In this document: positions 49,476-59,717 of the stretch, piece after piece
How the letters are laid out: each line of letters begins with the position of its first letter
Numbering within the stretch: the first letter of the stretch is position 1
NCBI GenBank assembly: GCA_039621445.1
Contig: CP154955.1
Span: 63,120,123-63,184,122 of the forward strand
From: Euglena gracilis
Lineage: Eukaryota > Euglenida > Euglenophyceae > Euglenales
Reading direction: 5' to 3'
Length of the DNA: 64,000 nt
Position numbers and translations under genes: made by a program
The notes under the pieces: generated by a model
The model's database searches: none
What the model was told of the DNA's origin: nothing
What the model saw: only the letters and a program-made list of their open reading frames with translations

Positions 49476-50413
49476 AATCTTCACCCATTCACGATTTTGT
49501 GAGGAGAAATCCAAGTCTGAAAAGATATCAGAGTGGCTTTTCGCATCTCTGGAACGTTCTACAGCAGGGGGGGTCCCCCCCACAAGGCATCATCTGATGA
49601 AGTTGCAGATGCTGTGGTGCAATTTTTCAGAGTTTCTCCTGCACAGGCCAGAAATGCCTACTCAGGTGTATTGCTTTTGCCAGAGGTTGGGCAGAAATTG
49701 AGGTTTCACCTCCTGCTGACACCATAAAAAAAGCGTGGAATAAAAATGTCCAAAAATATGGTGCTTTCTGGCATCCACGGCCTCTGCCGAGGCATCTGGC
49801 AGCAGTTCCATTTGATTCGCCGAGGAACAATCTGTCACGCTTACGTTTACAACTCATCATTGTGTGTCGCCTTTTAATGTTTCTCAGATCTTCAGTTTTA
49901 TCAGAAATGAAACGTTGTGCAAGTTTACTTTGCTTAACTCCTTATTTTACAATTTAGGAGAAAGGGTCAAGAAATGGCAAAATAGGAGAGAATGGTTTCT
50001 TTGCCAGAAAACCACCAAATCTCTCCTTTTCACCTTTTTAAAGGCGTATGTGGCCCTCACAAGGGACCATTGCCACCAGGGCGTTCGTGTTTTTGATTCT
50101 CCAACCCCCCTTCAGGGGCGTCAAAGCAGACACCACTGCAGCTTTAACAAAAAATGCCTTAGAAGAATTTGGGATTGATCCCCGTATTTGGGCCAACACT
50201 GCACCAGGGGCAGGAGCCAACATGATGAAGAAATTGGGTTTGAGCTCAGAGTTGGTTTGTGAAATTGGTCAGTGGAAAAGTGTGGAAGACTTTTGCTCAC
50301 ACTATCAAAGGTTTGGCGCCCAAGGAAACTTGGAGAACACTTTAAGGTTAATTTCTTTTTTGGCGGAGCCCCCCCCCCCCCCCCCCCCGGCCTGGGGTGC
50401 ACAGTCGACCTAA
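49430..50413 (+). pseudogene. DIRS copy C, degenerate tyrosine recombinase
   Basis: Recognisable segments: RRNPSLKRYQSGFSHLW, ARNAYSGVLLLPEVG, LRSSVLSEMKRC-like sequence near 49880, VKADTTAALTKNALEEFGID, LGLSSELVCEIGQWKSVEDF, SHYQRFGAQGNLEN (Tyr kept). The HSTR motif reads NTAP, so catalytic His and Arg are lost. It ends in an 18-C run at 50371-50388. Confidence 0.75.
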
Positions 50414-50483
50414 CTTTGAGGGAGTGCGGAGCCCGAGGTGCCTCGCACCCCCCAGAGGCAGACTGAGAGGGGAGGAAGGTACA

Positions 50484-50702
50484 CCGAGGGAAGGCTTTTG
50501 CTTAAGGCCCCCCGGGGGGGGGGTACTGGCTAGCCAATCGGCCAGACATTGGAAAAACCGGACCCCGGGGGGGGGTCAGGGGGTCCCCGGACTGGAAAAA
50601 ATTTTTCCTCCGGCGCGCAGCGCCGGAGGAAAAATGAGGTTTTTAACAGGTTTTTGGCTGATCTTGTTCCAAAGATTCCCAAAAATGGGCAAAAAACGGG
50701 CA
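50484..50702 (+). mobile_element. Palindrome-rich ~200-bp insertion, copy 1
   Basis: Interrupts a DIRS terminal sequence right after TACACCGAGGG. Starts GGCTTTTGCTTAAGG, contains a C/G-run palindrome, ACTGGAAAAAATTTTTCC and the perfect hairpin CCTCCGGCGC-gca-GCGCCGGAGG (50608-50630), and ends near CAAAAATGGGCAAAAAACGG. A reversed relative lies at 60862-61052. No coding capacity. Confidence 0.6.
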
Positions 50703-50715
50703 TTTTCGGACTCCC

Positions 50716-50773
50716 ACGACAGAGGAAGGGGGAGGAAGGGACCAAGAGGGCGAAGCACAAGAAGATGGTGAGG
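50716..50773 (+). repeat. DIRS A-type inverted repeat, left arm
   Basis: Pairs with 51063-51120 with one mismatch; core CAAGAGGGCGAAGCACAA. The A-type terminal segment (GAGGTCCTGCTTTCCTTGCC ... GCCGGAGTTGGC) follows at 50774-50850. Confidence 0.92.
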
Positions 50774-51062
50774 TCCTGCTTTCCTTGCCGGCTGTTCTGT
50801 CCTGGTGTGTTTGTGCGTGCGCCTTTGTTGCCGGAGTTGGCGATGATGAGGCCTCCTCCGACACCTTGGCGAAGCTGAACCGTCGTGGCCCCGCCCCCCC
50901 CGCTCTCCCATGGTAGCTTGGTGGAGGCCGCCCCTCGATGGGGATGGTTGCCTCTTTCTGGTGTGTTCCTGGGTGGGTGGTTGGGGCTGCTTGGTTGGGG
51001 GTCCCCTTTCTGGTTGGGATGTCTTTCTTTTTCTGCAGATTTTTTGGGTGGGAGGGTTGGGC

Positions 51063-51120
51063 TCACCATCTTATTGTGCTTCGCCCTCTTGGTCCCTTCC
51101 TCCCCCTTCCTCTGTCGTGG
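51063..51120 (-). repeat. DIRS A-type inverted repeat, right arm
   Basis: Reverse complement of 50716-50773. On the minus strand the 3' end of the A2 recombinase frame reads through it. Confidence 0.92.
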
Positions 51121-51562
51121 GAGGCCGAGACCATTCGGGCTCTGCACTGCGAGATGGTGAGGTACTGTGCACCCACCTTTGGGCCATAATATTTTGAATT
51201 TTTGATACGACCCCAAGTCGCAAATAATGGGCTTGGAAGGCCCCAAAATTTTTCCACTGACCCAGCTGCTGGACTTCCTCCACTTGCAAACCAGCATTTT
51301 TCCACCAGAAAACCCCAGCCCCTCTGGTGCTGTGGGCTTTCCAGTGGGTGGTGTCCACCACCCCCTCTTGCAGAATTTCTCTGGTAAGGGAATTCACCCT
51401 TTCTGGTGTCAAAGGTCTTTTACCATCCAAATACCATAACAATTTTTTTTGTTCCCAACCGTGTGGGCTGTCCTTTCCACATACTCTTTCAATAAATGCC
51501 GGGGGCTGATGAGGGGGGTGTGTGGCAAATTCAAAATCTCCTCCCATCTTAGGAATTTCCAC
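51071..51562 (-). pseudogene. DIRS A2 tyrosine recombinase, catalytic C-terminal part
   Basis: ERVNSLTREILQEGVVDTTH, AHSTRGAGVFWWKNAGLQVE (HSTR), GQWKNFGAFQAHYLRLG (catalytic Tyr). It continues the 51409-52593 frame after a frame change near 51440-51500. The last 30 residues are terminal-repeat readthrough. Confidence 0.8.
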
Positions 51563-52593
51563 CCTTTTCTTTGCAATAAAATGAAAGGTTTTTCTCCCAC
51601 GAAACTGATTTTCCGCTGTGTCCTGGCTAAATCAACCCCCCTGTGGAGGGCCAACAGCCTCCAACAGATGATGAGTCTGTTTCTGAGCTCTTTCACCGAT
51701 AGGTCTGAGAGGGGTTTGGATTTCCTGATGAAGTTTTCTAAGAAATCAGTGGGGTCCCAGAAATGGGCATACTTGCAGACATTGGAATTCCACTTCCTTT
51801 TCAATGGAGACAACAGAGGGGAAAACCTCAAAGACCCAAACCGTGGGAGTAATAAAACTGCTGCATATGCATTTCGTGCAGTGTTGAGGCTGTGGGCAGC
51901 CAGATTAAGGATGGCCTCGGCCATCTTGTGGACTGTGCGGTCCTGCAGGGGCACCCCTTTGTGCAGCAAATGGCCCATCAAAGTCCTGAAGGCTGAGTCA
52001 TATCTTTTGACATTTCCCAGATTTTTTATGTAAGTATCGATACTGGACATCGAAACTTTCTGGGATTGTAATAATAATAATATTTGCCTGACACAATCAA
52101 GCAGGCCAAATTCCACGTTGAGGGGGGGCACCTCCTCCCCCCAGCAGTTGGTGAACAGACCCCACTGGGGGGGTACTAGCAAAACCTTGCTGCCTGGCTG
52201 CCTGATTGACATTAATTGGCGCCACCATGATGTCGAAGCCCAGTGGGGTACGATCAACAGACAAATTAGGTCTAGGTTTAACATTAATCTCAGAACCCAT
52301 TGGGGAATGATGCTCCAGGGGGGGTTTGCATAAACTGGGGGGAGGCCCCTCAAATCTGCCTTCAAGGCATCCACCAGCAAGGCCCCTTGGTGGGGGTATT
52401 GACAAACAAACTTGGGGAATTTTTTGTTGCTGGGTGTGCAAAACATGTCCACCTCTGGGGTGATTTCCTTTCTGAAAAACTGAAGAATTTGGTGAAAGAT
52501 GTTCAAATTTAGGGTATAATCCCCTGGGTCCTTTTGCTCCCTGGTCAGGGAGTCTGCCAATTGCTCTTTTGTGGGAACCCAAACCACCTGCAA
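51409..52593 (-). CDS. DIRS A2 RNase H end, methyltransferase-like domain and recombinase N-terminal part
   Basis: 394-residue frame showing that these domains are one polyprotein. It starts at the last RNase H motif (VVWVPTKEQLADSLTREQKD), continues with PEVDMFCTPSNKKFPKFVCQ, VYANPPWSIIPQWVLRLMLN and CLLIVPHWASTSWWRQLMSI (methyltransferase-like), then recombinase: VKRYDSAFRTLMGHLLHKGV, ARNAYAAVLLLPRFGSLRF and LALHRGVDLARTQRKISFVG with the catalytic Arg. A TTATTATTA repeat (52068-52080, plus strand) adds Leu codons absent from A1. Confidence 0.9.
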   Translation of the reverse strand: MQVVWVPTKEQLADSLTREQKDPGDYTLNLNIFHQILQFFRKEITPEVDMFCTPSNKKFPKFVCQYPHQGALLVDALKADLRGLPPVYANPPWSIIPQWVLRLMLNLDLICLLIVPHWASTSWWRQLMSIRQPGSKVLLVPPQWGLFTNCWGEEVPPLNVEFGLLDCVRQILLLLQSQKVSMSSIDTYIKNLGNVKRYDSAFRTLMGHLLHKGVPLQDRTVHKMAEAILNLAAHSLNTARNAYAAVLLLPRFGSLRFSPLLSPLKRKWNSNVCKYAHFWDPTDFLENFIRKSKPLSDLSVKELRNRLIICWRLLALHRGVDLARTQRKISFVGEKPFILLQRKGWKFLRWEEILNLPHTPLISPRHLLKEYVERTAHTVGNKKNCYGIWMVKDL

Positions 52594-52643
52594 ATTGATT
52601 TGCTTTTCTTGGCAATGATACAGCAGGGGTTTTAAGATGGAAT

Positions 52644-53340
52644 TTAGGTATGGCTTCTTGCCTCCACATTTTTTTTAAAAAAACTTACAGCCACCTGGCC
52701 GTCCACGTGGAGCACAATTGTTTGTTTTGGTTTGGCTAGTGCCTTTACTGTTTCCACTGCAGCGTGCAACTCTTTTTGATTGATATGAAGGACATGCAGG
52801 TCCCTCCAAAAATCCTGCACCTTTTGGCCTGAAGCTTTGTCCAGCCCCCACCCACTGCCAGGTGCTGCTGTCCGAAAAGAGCTCCTGAGAGGCCTGGGAC
52901 TGAAATGCCCTGCCCACACCTGGCTGTAAAAAGGCTTTTAACTCCACAATTTGATCTTTGACCCCCTGGGGAATGGTCAGGGTGTGGTCCCAACCCCACT
53001 TTGTCTGCAAATCCACCATTTTGCAAAGTTGATCTGTTTCTGACTTGTCCCACAATAGAACTGAGTTTTCTGCAGCTCATTTTCTGTGCTGTGAGCACTT
53101 TGCCTAGCTCCTTTCTTAAGGATTTTAGTTTTTCCTGAGGAATTTCCAATTGGCCTTTTTCAAATTGATCCATTGGCCCAAATGTTTTATTTCCTGTGTG
53201 GGTTCCAGACAGGATTTGGGGATGTTTAATCTGAAACCTGCCAGTAAAAGGTCTGTTTTTACTTCTGCCAAATGTTGGGCTGCTGTCTTGTTGCTGGGGG
53301 TTAACAGCAAAATGTCGTCCAGGTAGATGAAAACTACCTT
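52644..53340 (-). pseudogene. DIRS A2 RT C-terminal part and RNase H
   Basis: RT from the YLDD motif (53330) through CLEPTQEIKHLGQWINLKK (53125-53310 frame). Then a frame change, a ~30-bp deletion relative to A1 near 53040, RNase H with GVGRAFQSQASQELFSDSST and HVLHINQKELHAAVETVKAL, and a loss of frame at an A run near 52675. Confidence 0.8.
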
Positions 53341-53444
53341 GCCTTCCTTTCTCTATTTTCTTTCCCAGACTCTCATAAGAGTCATAAATTTTTGTGGCAG
53401 GCTGATTATACCAAAGCATGCAGCTTGAAATTGCCACGTTCCCC

Positions 53445-54754
53445 CCCCCCCACCTGCATGCACACATGTTTTTCCAGACTGCTGTGCAGTTTTAAGTGGA
53501 AATATGCATCTTTCAGGTCTATTTTTCCACAGAACCAACCTTTTCTTAGATATGGGAAGATGTTTCCCATGTGTTCCAATCTGAATTTCTGGGGGGTGAA
53601 ATGGAGATTTAGCTGTCGACAATCTGAAATAAGTCTTTCCTTGGTCTTTTCCCCTTTCTTTTTGGAAATGATAAAATAAGGGACAAAATGTTTTGCCTCC
53701 TGTGGGGTGACTTGCCTGGTTGCCCCTGCACATTCGTATTCTCTCAGAATTTTCTGGGCAGTCCTTATTTCTTGGGGAGTTTCGAAGGGAACTTTTAAGG
53801 ACATCTGAGGGTGGAGGGGAAGATCTGCCCTGACCCCTTCCCTTATCAGGTTTAATACCTCTGTGCTGGCTCCTGCCTCGACCCAATGGGGGATGCTGGC
53901 CTGCAGGGCCCTGTAGGGGGGCACCCCTGGGTATAATGTGTCTGGGGATTCCACAGGCCCCATCACTGGGGTCCTTTCCCCTGGCTGCCCCATCAATGGG
54001 GTCCATTCCCCTGGCTGCCCCATCACAGGGGTTGCCTCTGGCCCTGCCATGGGGCTGCTCAAAGACAGGCTTTCCCCCTGTTTTTGAAAGATGGGGGGAA
54101 GGTCTGTGGTGGGGAGGTACATATAATTCTGGGGGTGAGGGCTGATTACCTTCTGGGGGGGCCCTGGTGTATCCAATCTTGGGCCTCCCCCCCAAGGGCT
54201 GATATCTTAAATGTACTGGCCTCCAGTGGCCACCTGAATGTGCTTGAAATGGCCTCCATTGGCCTTGATATCTTGATTGTAATGGCCTCCATTGGCCTTC
54301 AGGGCCATCTGGCCTTCTTGGTCTCCATTGAACTTCTCTCCAGCACTTTTCTTGTGTCTTCTTTTTCCCTCTTGGTTCCCCAGATAAGCCACCATGGCTG
54401 AATTTCCCTGAGGGGTTTGATGCCACCTGTCTTGGCTGTGGCTTGCTTCCCCTGGGGGGAATGATTTTGAGGGTTCTGGGGGGATAGTTGGACATATCTC
54501 TCCACACTGGGGTCCCCTGCTGGGATTCTGGGTTCTGTGTCCTTGAGAATGGGCACCATGCCCTTTTGAATGATGGCTGCCATAGCCTTGGGCCCCAGGC
54601 CCTGTAGATAGATGGCCGCCATGGCCATTTTGAGGAGGGTTTCCACCTTCCTGACTTGAACCCTTTGAACTTGTCATATTTCCCCTGCCATAGGGGTGGG
54701 GATGAGAAGGGTGATGGGTAGTCTGCCAGACCTGTTTTTCCCGCTCCTGACAAT
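53445..54754 (-). pseudogene. DIRS A2 gag tail and RT N-terminal part
   Basis: Frame 54207-54750 continues gag without the stop found in A1 (PPEPSKSFPPGEASHSQDRW). Frame 53406-54176 then reads MGQPGERTPVMGPVESPD-type repeats, YECAGATRQVTPQEAKHFVP, YFIISKKKGEKTKERLISDC and CGKIDLKDAYFHLKLH, so gag and RT are fused in one frame apart from small breaks. A C run (53445-53455, plus-strand view) shifts the frame after VCMQVGG. Confidence 0.75.
54751..54754. repeat. Target-site duplication CAAT (left)
   Basis: Repeated at 60313-60316; present once in copy A1 (reversed, near 27149-27152). Confidence 0.9.
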
Positions 54755-55349
54755 TGCCGGCTGCCGCTGGCGTCGGCAGCCAAAAATTTCCCAGAAAATT
54801 CCCCAAAACCCCCGGTAGGAATAACCAGAGCAAGTCAACCGCCACGCGAGTTGAATTGGAACCCAAGCAAATTCCAGAAAGAGTTTGAGAATTCGATTTG
54901 AGAGTCACAAGAACAGAAAGGTCAATTGAGATTTGAAAGATCAAAAAGGACAATTCAATTATCCAAGGAAATCAAGGCATTCATTTCCACATTCTTTGTC
55001 CCACTCAACACCTGAACTCAAAGGTACTTGCCCACCCTCTCAAGTCCCAGGTTTGTTGTGTTTTGCTGTTTGATCTTAAGTAGGTGGGTTGGTTTGTCTT
55101 TGTCCACCCTTTGGACCAAAAGTTGAGAAATGGGAGAAAACCAACAGTGGAGGGAAAAAACGATCCTACGCGGGGCAACTGGAGACCCTGGGTCGGGGGG
55201 GCACACCTCACCCCCTTTACCGCCGGTTGGCATGTTCGAAAACGGGGCCCAATTTCAGAAAGGCCCTGGCCTGAGCCCTCCAGGGCCAGAAAAAAGTGGT
55301 TGCGGCCCCGGCAGCCCCCCCGGGCGAGCGGGGTCCTCATCCCCCAACA
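54755..55349 (+). repeat. 5' LTR of the non-autonomous element
   Basis: 595 bp. Begins TGCCGGCTGCCGCTGGCGTC, a short inverted-repeat-rich start, and ends CATCCCCCAACA. It would hold promoter and polyadenylation signals; I could not place a TATA box with confidence. Confidence 0.95.
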
Positions 55350-55365
55350 TGGTAGCAGAGGTGAC
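55350..55365 (+). promoter_or_regulatory. Primer-binding site
   Basis: TGGTAGCAGAGGTGAC starts at the first base after the LTR. It is one base off the classical initiator-Met pattern in the first ten and shares TGGTAGCAGA with the Ty3-family sites at 43308 and 44857. Confidence 0.85.
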
Positions 55366-55377
55366 TCCACTAACTCT

Positions 55378-55533
55378 GTTAGTGAAGGATTTTCGGATTC
55401 GGTCTGTGACAAACCAGAAACCCAAACGGAGGAAGAAATAATTCAGGAAATGGTTGAGCGGCGAATGAAAGCTGCTGGCATGTGGCCAGTAAACTTTTCA
55501 GTGCAATCATCTCAGCAAATTTCTGTATCCTAA
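55378..55533 (+). CDS. Small acidic frame upstream of the 207-aa gene
   Basis: The frame is open from inside the LTR (55084) to a TAA at 55531-55533; the part after the primer-binding site reads SEGFSDSVCDKPETQTEEEI and ERRMKAAGMWPVNFS and looks coding. It is in the same frame as the next gene, separated by this one stop and 9 bp, so the two may once have been a single gag-like frame or may be linked by readthrough. Confidence 0.4.
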   Translation, partial: VSEGFSDSVCDKPETQTEEEIIQEMVERRMKAAGMWPVNFSVQSSQQISVS

Positions 55534-55542
55534 ACCCCCAAC

Positions 55543-56166
55543 ATGGTCAACAGAGGGGTAGATTCTGCTGGTTCTGCCAGCGCAATCTCTTCCAATCTTG
55601 AAGGTTGCGAAACCTCAGGTCTGAAAGCTGAAATGGAAACAGATGGTTTTTCTCTCTATTTCGATTCTGACAGTGGAGACTCTGAAGAGCGTGAGCACAG
55701 TCATCTTGAGGGACAACTTCCACCAGTCAAATGGCGTCGGAGGTTTGAAAAACAAGTGGCAGATATCAATCACACCTTCGAAGGTTGGTGTAGAGACCTT
55801 GAAAACCGCTTTACGGAATATTATGAGTCCCTGTTTGAGAGAGACGAGGCTTTGACGAAACAGCTGGTTGACATGCAATGTTTATTGAGTGTGGCAAGAA
55901 AAGAAATTGGAAGGTTGACCGAACAAATAAAGACGTTGGAACTGCAAATCGCTGAAAAGTTACAGCCCAGTGAAATGAAATCACCAAGTCCAGAAAATTT
56001 TGTGCCTGTGAACCTGACTTCTGGGCATGTCACAAATTTGCAGCCGTCATCAGTGTCTTCTGAGAAATCTTCCTCAGATTTTGCCGCACACAGCCAAGAA
56101 AATTCAGACAGACAAAAAAATTCTGGAAGCCTGCCAAAAACAGTTGGAATGACTTTCAATTTTTAA
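55543..56166 (+). CDS. 207-aa acidic coiled-coil protein of the non-autonomous LTR element
   Basis: A complete frame with a normal start (AACATGG context) and stop. Residues about 1-60 are Ser/Glu/Asp-rich (SLYFDSDSGDSEEREHSHLE). Residues about 65-145 are helical with heptad-like hydrophobics (FEKQVADINHTFEGWCRDLE, LTKQLVDMQCLLSVARKEIG, LTEQIKTLELQIAEKL), a probable coiled coil. The end is Ser/Asn-rich. No protease, zinc knuckle or enzyme motif. By position it is where gag would be, and the architecture (disordered, coiled coil, disordered) suits a packaging or assembly protein, but I do not recognise a family. Confidence 0.75.
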   Translation: MVNRGVDSAGSASAISSNLEGCETSGLKAEMETDGFSLYFDSDSGDSEEREHSHLEGQLPPVKWRRRFEKQVADINHTFEGWCRDLENRFTEYYESLFERDEALTKQLVDMQCLLSVARKEIGRLTEQIKTLELQIAEKLQPSEMKSPSPENFVPVNLTSGHVTNLQPSSVSSEKSSSDFAAHSQENSDRQKNSGSLPKTVGMTFNF

Positions 56167-56169
56167 GAC

Positions 56170-59100
56170 CAAGTTGGTCTCACGATTGGTGGGGTTGGGA
56201 ATGGTTTGCAAATCCCTGGAACAGCTGGGGGTGGTATTCACCGCATCAGTGGTGGTGGTGATTTTTCTTTCAGCACAGGTCTAACCACTGACTGGCACCG
56301 CACAACACTTTACAGTGATCAGTATGTTTTTGTGGTTTGTTTGTGGCTTTGTGATTTTTGTTTCGTACTTCCTTTGTGTGATCTGGTCGGAGGCAGATGC
56401 GTAATCAGCCAGAAGTTTAAATCTGGAATTTCAGTTCACAGAGTTTGGCTTATGTAAAAACAGCCAAGTCAAACATTTTGAATCTGGTTTCTGGGGTGCA
56501 TGTTTTTTCCCCAGTTGCTTTCCACTTAAATGGAGACGCCCAGCCACGATGCTTGGTATTTTTCTCCCAGTGTTCAGGCAGCCAGATCAATGATTTTCTG
56601 TTTCAGAGTTTTCAGTATTCGGTTCTCCCAAATGTCATTTTGGGGTGGGGCACGTTGGCATGTGTCACCATCCCCGACGGGGACAAATCAGGCATTTCAG
56701 GTGGGATCATTGTTTGTGTTTTTGCTGGTCCCTTTTGTCACGGGACAGTTTTTCCAGAGAGAAACTTACCCCCGGACAGGGACATATGTTGGAGAATCGG
56801 CACAGTTTTTGGGATTTCTAGTCCAGTTTTATTGTGGTTTTCGAGTGTGGCAGCCCAGCAGTCCTGTGGCAGGTTTTATCTGGTTTTTTTGCCAAATCCT
56901 GAGGTAGGGGAGACCTCTGATGGACCACTCGAACCAAAAAGTTTTCAGGAAAGCGCGCACAGAGGGGTTCCAAGGGTGGGGCTAGACCCAGGCAAGGAAT
57001 AAACACCCCTGTGGCCACCCATCTAAGGGCTCAGGAAAGGTTTCAATTTTCAGTCCAAGTGGGAACCAAGGTGGATTAAACCCAGGAGGAAAAGACACAC
57101 CTGAGGAAAGTTCATTTTTGGGCCCATCAGTGGCATCGTCATCATCATTTGGTCCAGTTTTTCAGGGAAAAATCTGTTGATCTGTGGGATGCAATTTCTG
57201 CGGCAATTTTTCGGCTGTGGAGTTTGCTTAAGGGAGAAAAACTCAGAAGTGGGGGACGCCTCACAATGCAAAACTCCTGAGGGCAATTTTCACAGTTTGA
57301 GGCTTGTTTGAGCAGTTTTCGTGTGACCCATTTGATGGATCAAGGTCAGATTTTTAAGTGCCGTTCTGGTTCAGAGTTCAGTGGCATTTTCAGGTTCGGT
57401 TCAGTGAGAAAATTTAGAAATCTGCCTTCTGTGTTGCCAGTGGTGAATTTTGTGTGTGTGTGTGTGTGTGTGTCCTTTGTCATGCAGGTTTTGCAAGCAA
57501 TCAAGCAATCAATCACGAAATGAAGGAGCAAAGCAGTCAAATTATCAAGGATTTTGACTGAATTTATTGAATTCAAGGATTTCAACAAAGAAATGACTTC
57601 AAAGACTGGGATTATGAACATTGGAAGAACAATGACATTTATGAGACCCAAGCAATTGAATCACAGGAATACGATTGTCATGATTACAATTGTGGATTGT
57701 TTATGGAATCACAGAATGGTGGATGTATTTATTTTACTCAAGTGCTGTAAAGTTTAATGGCTGACCTCACACATGGGCAGTGGCCCGATGCACGGCCAAG
57801 CTCAGGTCCAGGCCGTTGACTCCCACAGCGCTGAATCAGATTTTTCATGTTTTTGGGTCTCAGGATTTTGCTTGTGGTTTGGAGCCATTTTTTCTCCCCT
57901 CCTCGTGCAGCTGGGGGGGGGGGGTGTTGAGCCCTGTTTTCTGTTGGTGTGGTGGATCAAAATCAGTTTTGGCTTTACGGTTGCAATTTTTTGACTACAG
58001 AATTTGGATACCCTGTGAGACGTTTGGGTGGTGACAGGAATGCATCATATTGTGACCGTGTTCGTTTTGGTCATACCCCAGATATGGCGGGGTTTGATGA
58101 AATTTCCATTTTTCCCATTTTATTTGTCGAATGGGGATTCTGATTTTGCAGCCAGGAATTTTTAACCCATGGCCCTCCCCGCATTGGTTGACGGTGCGTG
58201 GGGGGGGGGCATTGTGAAGGCCCGTCCTTTGACATGTCTGAGATTTCAGTCGGTTTGGATATTACGGCCCAGGTTTGTGATTTTTTGTTTGGAGGCTGAA
58301 GCCAGATTGACCCCCATGGCCCCATGTGACTGGGGGGGGGGGCAGCGAAAAATCGCCTTGGCTGAGAATATTGGAATTGAGTTTTCAGTATTTTTGAGTT
58401 TGCCATGCCATTTGACCATTTGACCACCATTGCCCCGTGTGACTGGGGGGGGGGGCAGTGAATTTTAATTGGCAAGCCGAATTGGTTGGTTTCGGCTGTG
58501 AATTGGTTGAGCCCAGGGTTGGGCTGGAATGGCCTGGCCCCTATGCAACGGTATGCTGCTGGATGTTGCTTCTGTTGGGTTGGTTGCTCTCGGTTGGACT
58601 TTGTTTGTTGGATGTGGCAGTTGGAATTTTGGATCTTGTTGAGGGCTTTTGTAGGCCCTGGGTTGGACTCAGATTTTAAATTTTTTTAAGGATTTTTATT
58701 GCTGGAGGATTTTTACACAAAGAGTTGGAAAAACCTGGGATTTTGATTATTTTCTGGTGGACGACAAAAACGAGTTGGAATTTTAAAACTCAGTTTTTTG
58801 ATTCGGTTTGGACTATTGGATATTGGTCAAAGACATTTTTTCAAGGAACACAGCTTGGAGGCATCCGAACTCGGGGGGGCGGGACCCTGGAATGGAGATG
58901 ACCCCTCCTCCGTCCAAAGGCCCTGGTGTGGGCCAATGAAAAAAAAACCCAGCCACGTGGGCACCACCAAAGCCCTGTGATATAGTGGCTGAGGGCCAAT
59001 GCGAAGCCCTGTTCTCTTTGTGTTCAAAAAAAAAATCGGCACAGTCATTTTCGGTTTGGAGCGCATGACAAGGAAGTGAGCGTGCATACACACAAAACAC

Positions 59101-59706
59101 ACAACCACACATGCACACGAACCCGCACACCCATTGTACACTATTCCATATAACCACTTACCCTCTCACCTTGTCATTGCTGCTCACCGTTTGCCTTTTA
59201 CTTACCCTTTCTGTCCCGAATTGGAAAGGAATGACTAGGTTTCTCTTTTCTTTCTCCTCACAATTCATTTTCTGAGGCACTGTTGGCCAAAGTCCCTGAA
59301 TTTTTTTGAGAAAAATTGAAATCGAATGAAATCTCACATAAGCTGCCAAAAAGGATTTTCACCAAGGGGGTAGCGTGGGACTTAGGCCTTGGGGTGGAGT
59401 GCCCAGAGTTTGTTTCGTTTGGAATCGTTTTTCAGATTTTGTGTACAAAGACCCGTTCCCCATGCTTGTCGGAGGAAAGCGGTGGGGGGGCTTCCCCCGA
59501 AGACCTGATTTTTCAGAGTCCCCCAAGGTGCCCGATATTATGGCTGGGGGGGGGTCGACTCGTAACACCGATTTTCAAAAAAAAAGCGACAGGACCCGTA
59601 ACAAAAAAAAACACAGAATTTTCGCCCCCCACAAAAAAAATTCAAGTTCACTCTCCCCGTTTTTGTTCGGGGGGGGGGGCAGAAAAACGGGTCCGACTAA
59701 CGTCGC
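56170..59706. other. Long non-coding interior of the LTR element
   Basis: No convincing gene. Contents include a GT microsatellite (57450-57473), two copies of a TGTGACTGGGGGGGGGG-CAG-GAA motif (58326 and 58437 regions), a CACA-rich stretch (59090-59130) and several G runs of ten or more. Open frames such as 56445-57002 are hydrophobic and featureless; they may be remnants of lost pol sequence or spacer. Confidence 0.55.
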
Positions 59707-59717
59707 AAGGGAGGGGG
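59707..59717 (+). promoter_or_regulatory. Polypurine tract
   Basis: AAGGGAGGGGG directly before the 3' LTR start TG. The Ty3 element has GGGAGGGGGA in the same place. Confidence 0.85.

Larger units (their letters stand above)
50716..54754 (-). mobile_element. DIRS-like copy A2 (main part; 5' part at 60313-60880)
   Basis: Near full-length relative of A1 with the complete recombinase region. Its gag is split at 54754/60313 by the non-autonomous LTR element; the flanks join exactly as in A1 (GACAATGTTTCC at 27147-27158, reversed context). Confidence 0.88.

Noticed and set aside
50397-51300. Pro/Arg- and Gly/Trp-rich frames around 50.4-51.3 kb as genes
   Set aside because: They read through DIRS terminal repeats, a C/G run and the palindromic insertion; composition follows the DNA repeats.
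56445-57002. 185-residue hydrophobic frame in the LTR element as an envelope-like protein
   Set aside because: No signal peptide, glycosylation cluster or transmembrane anchor in a sensible order; two overlapping frames are equally open.
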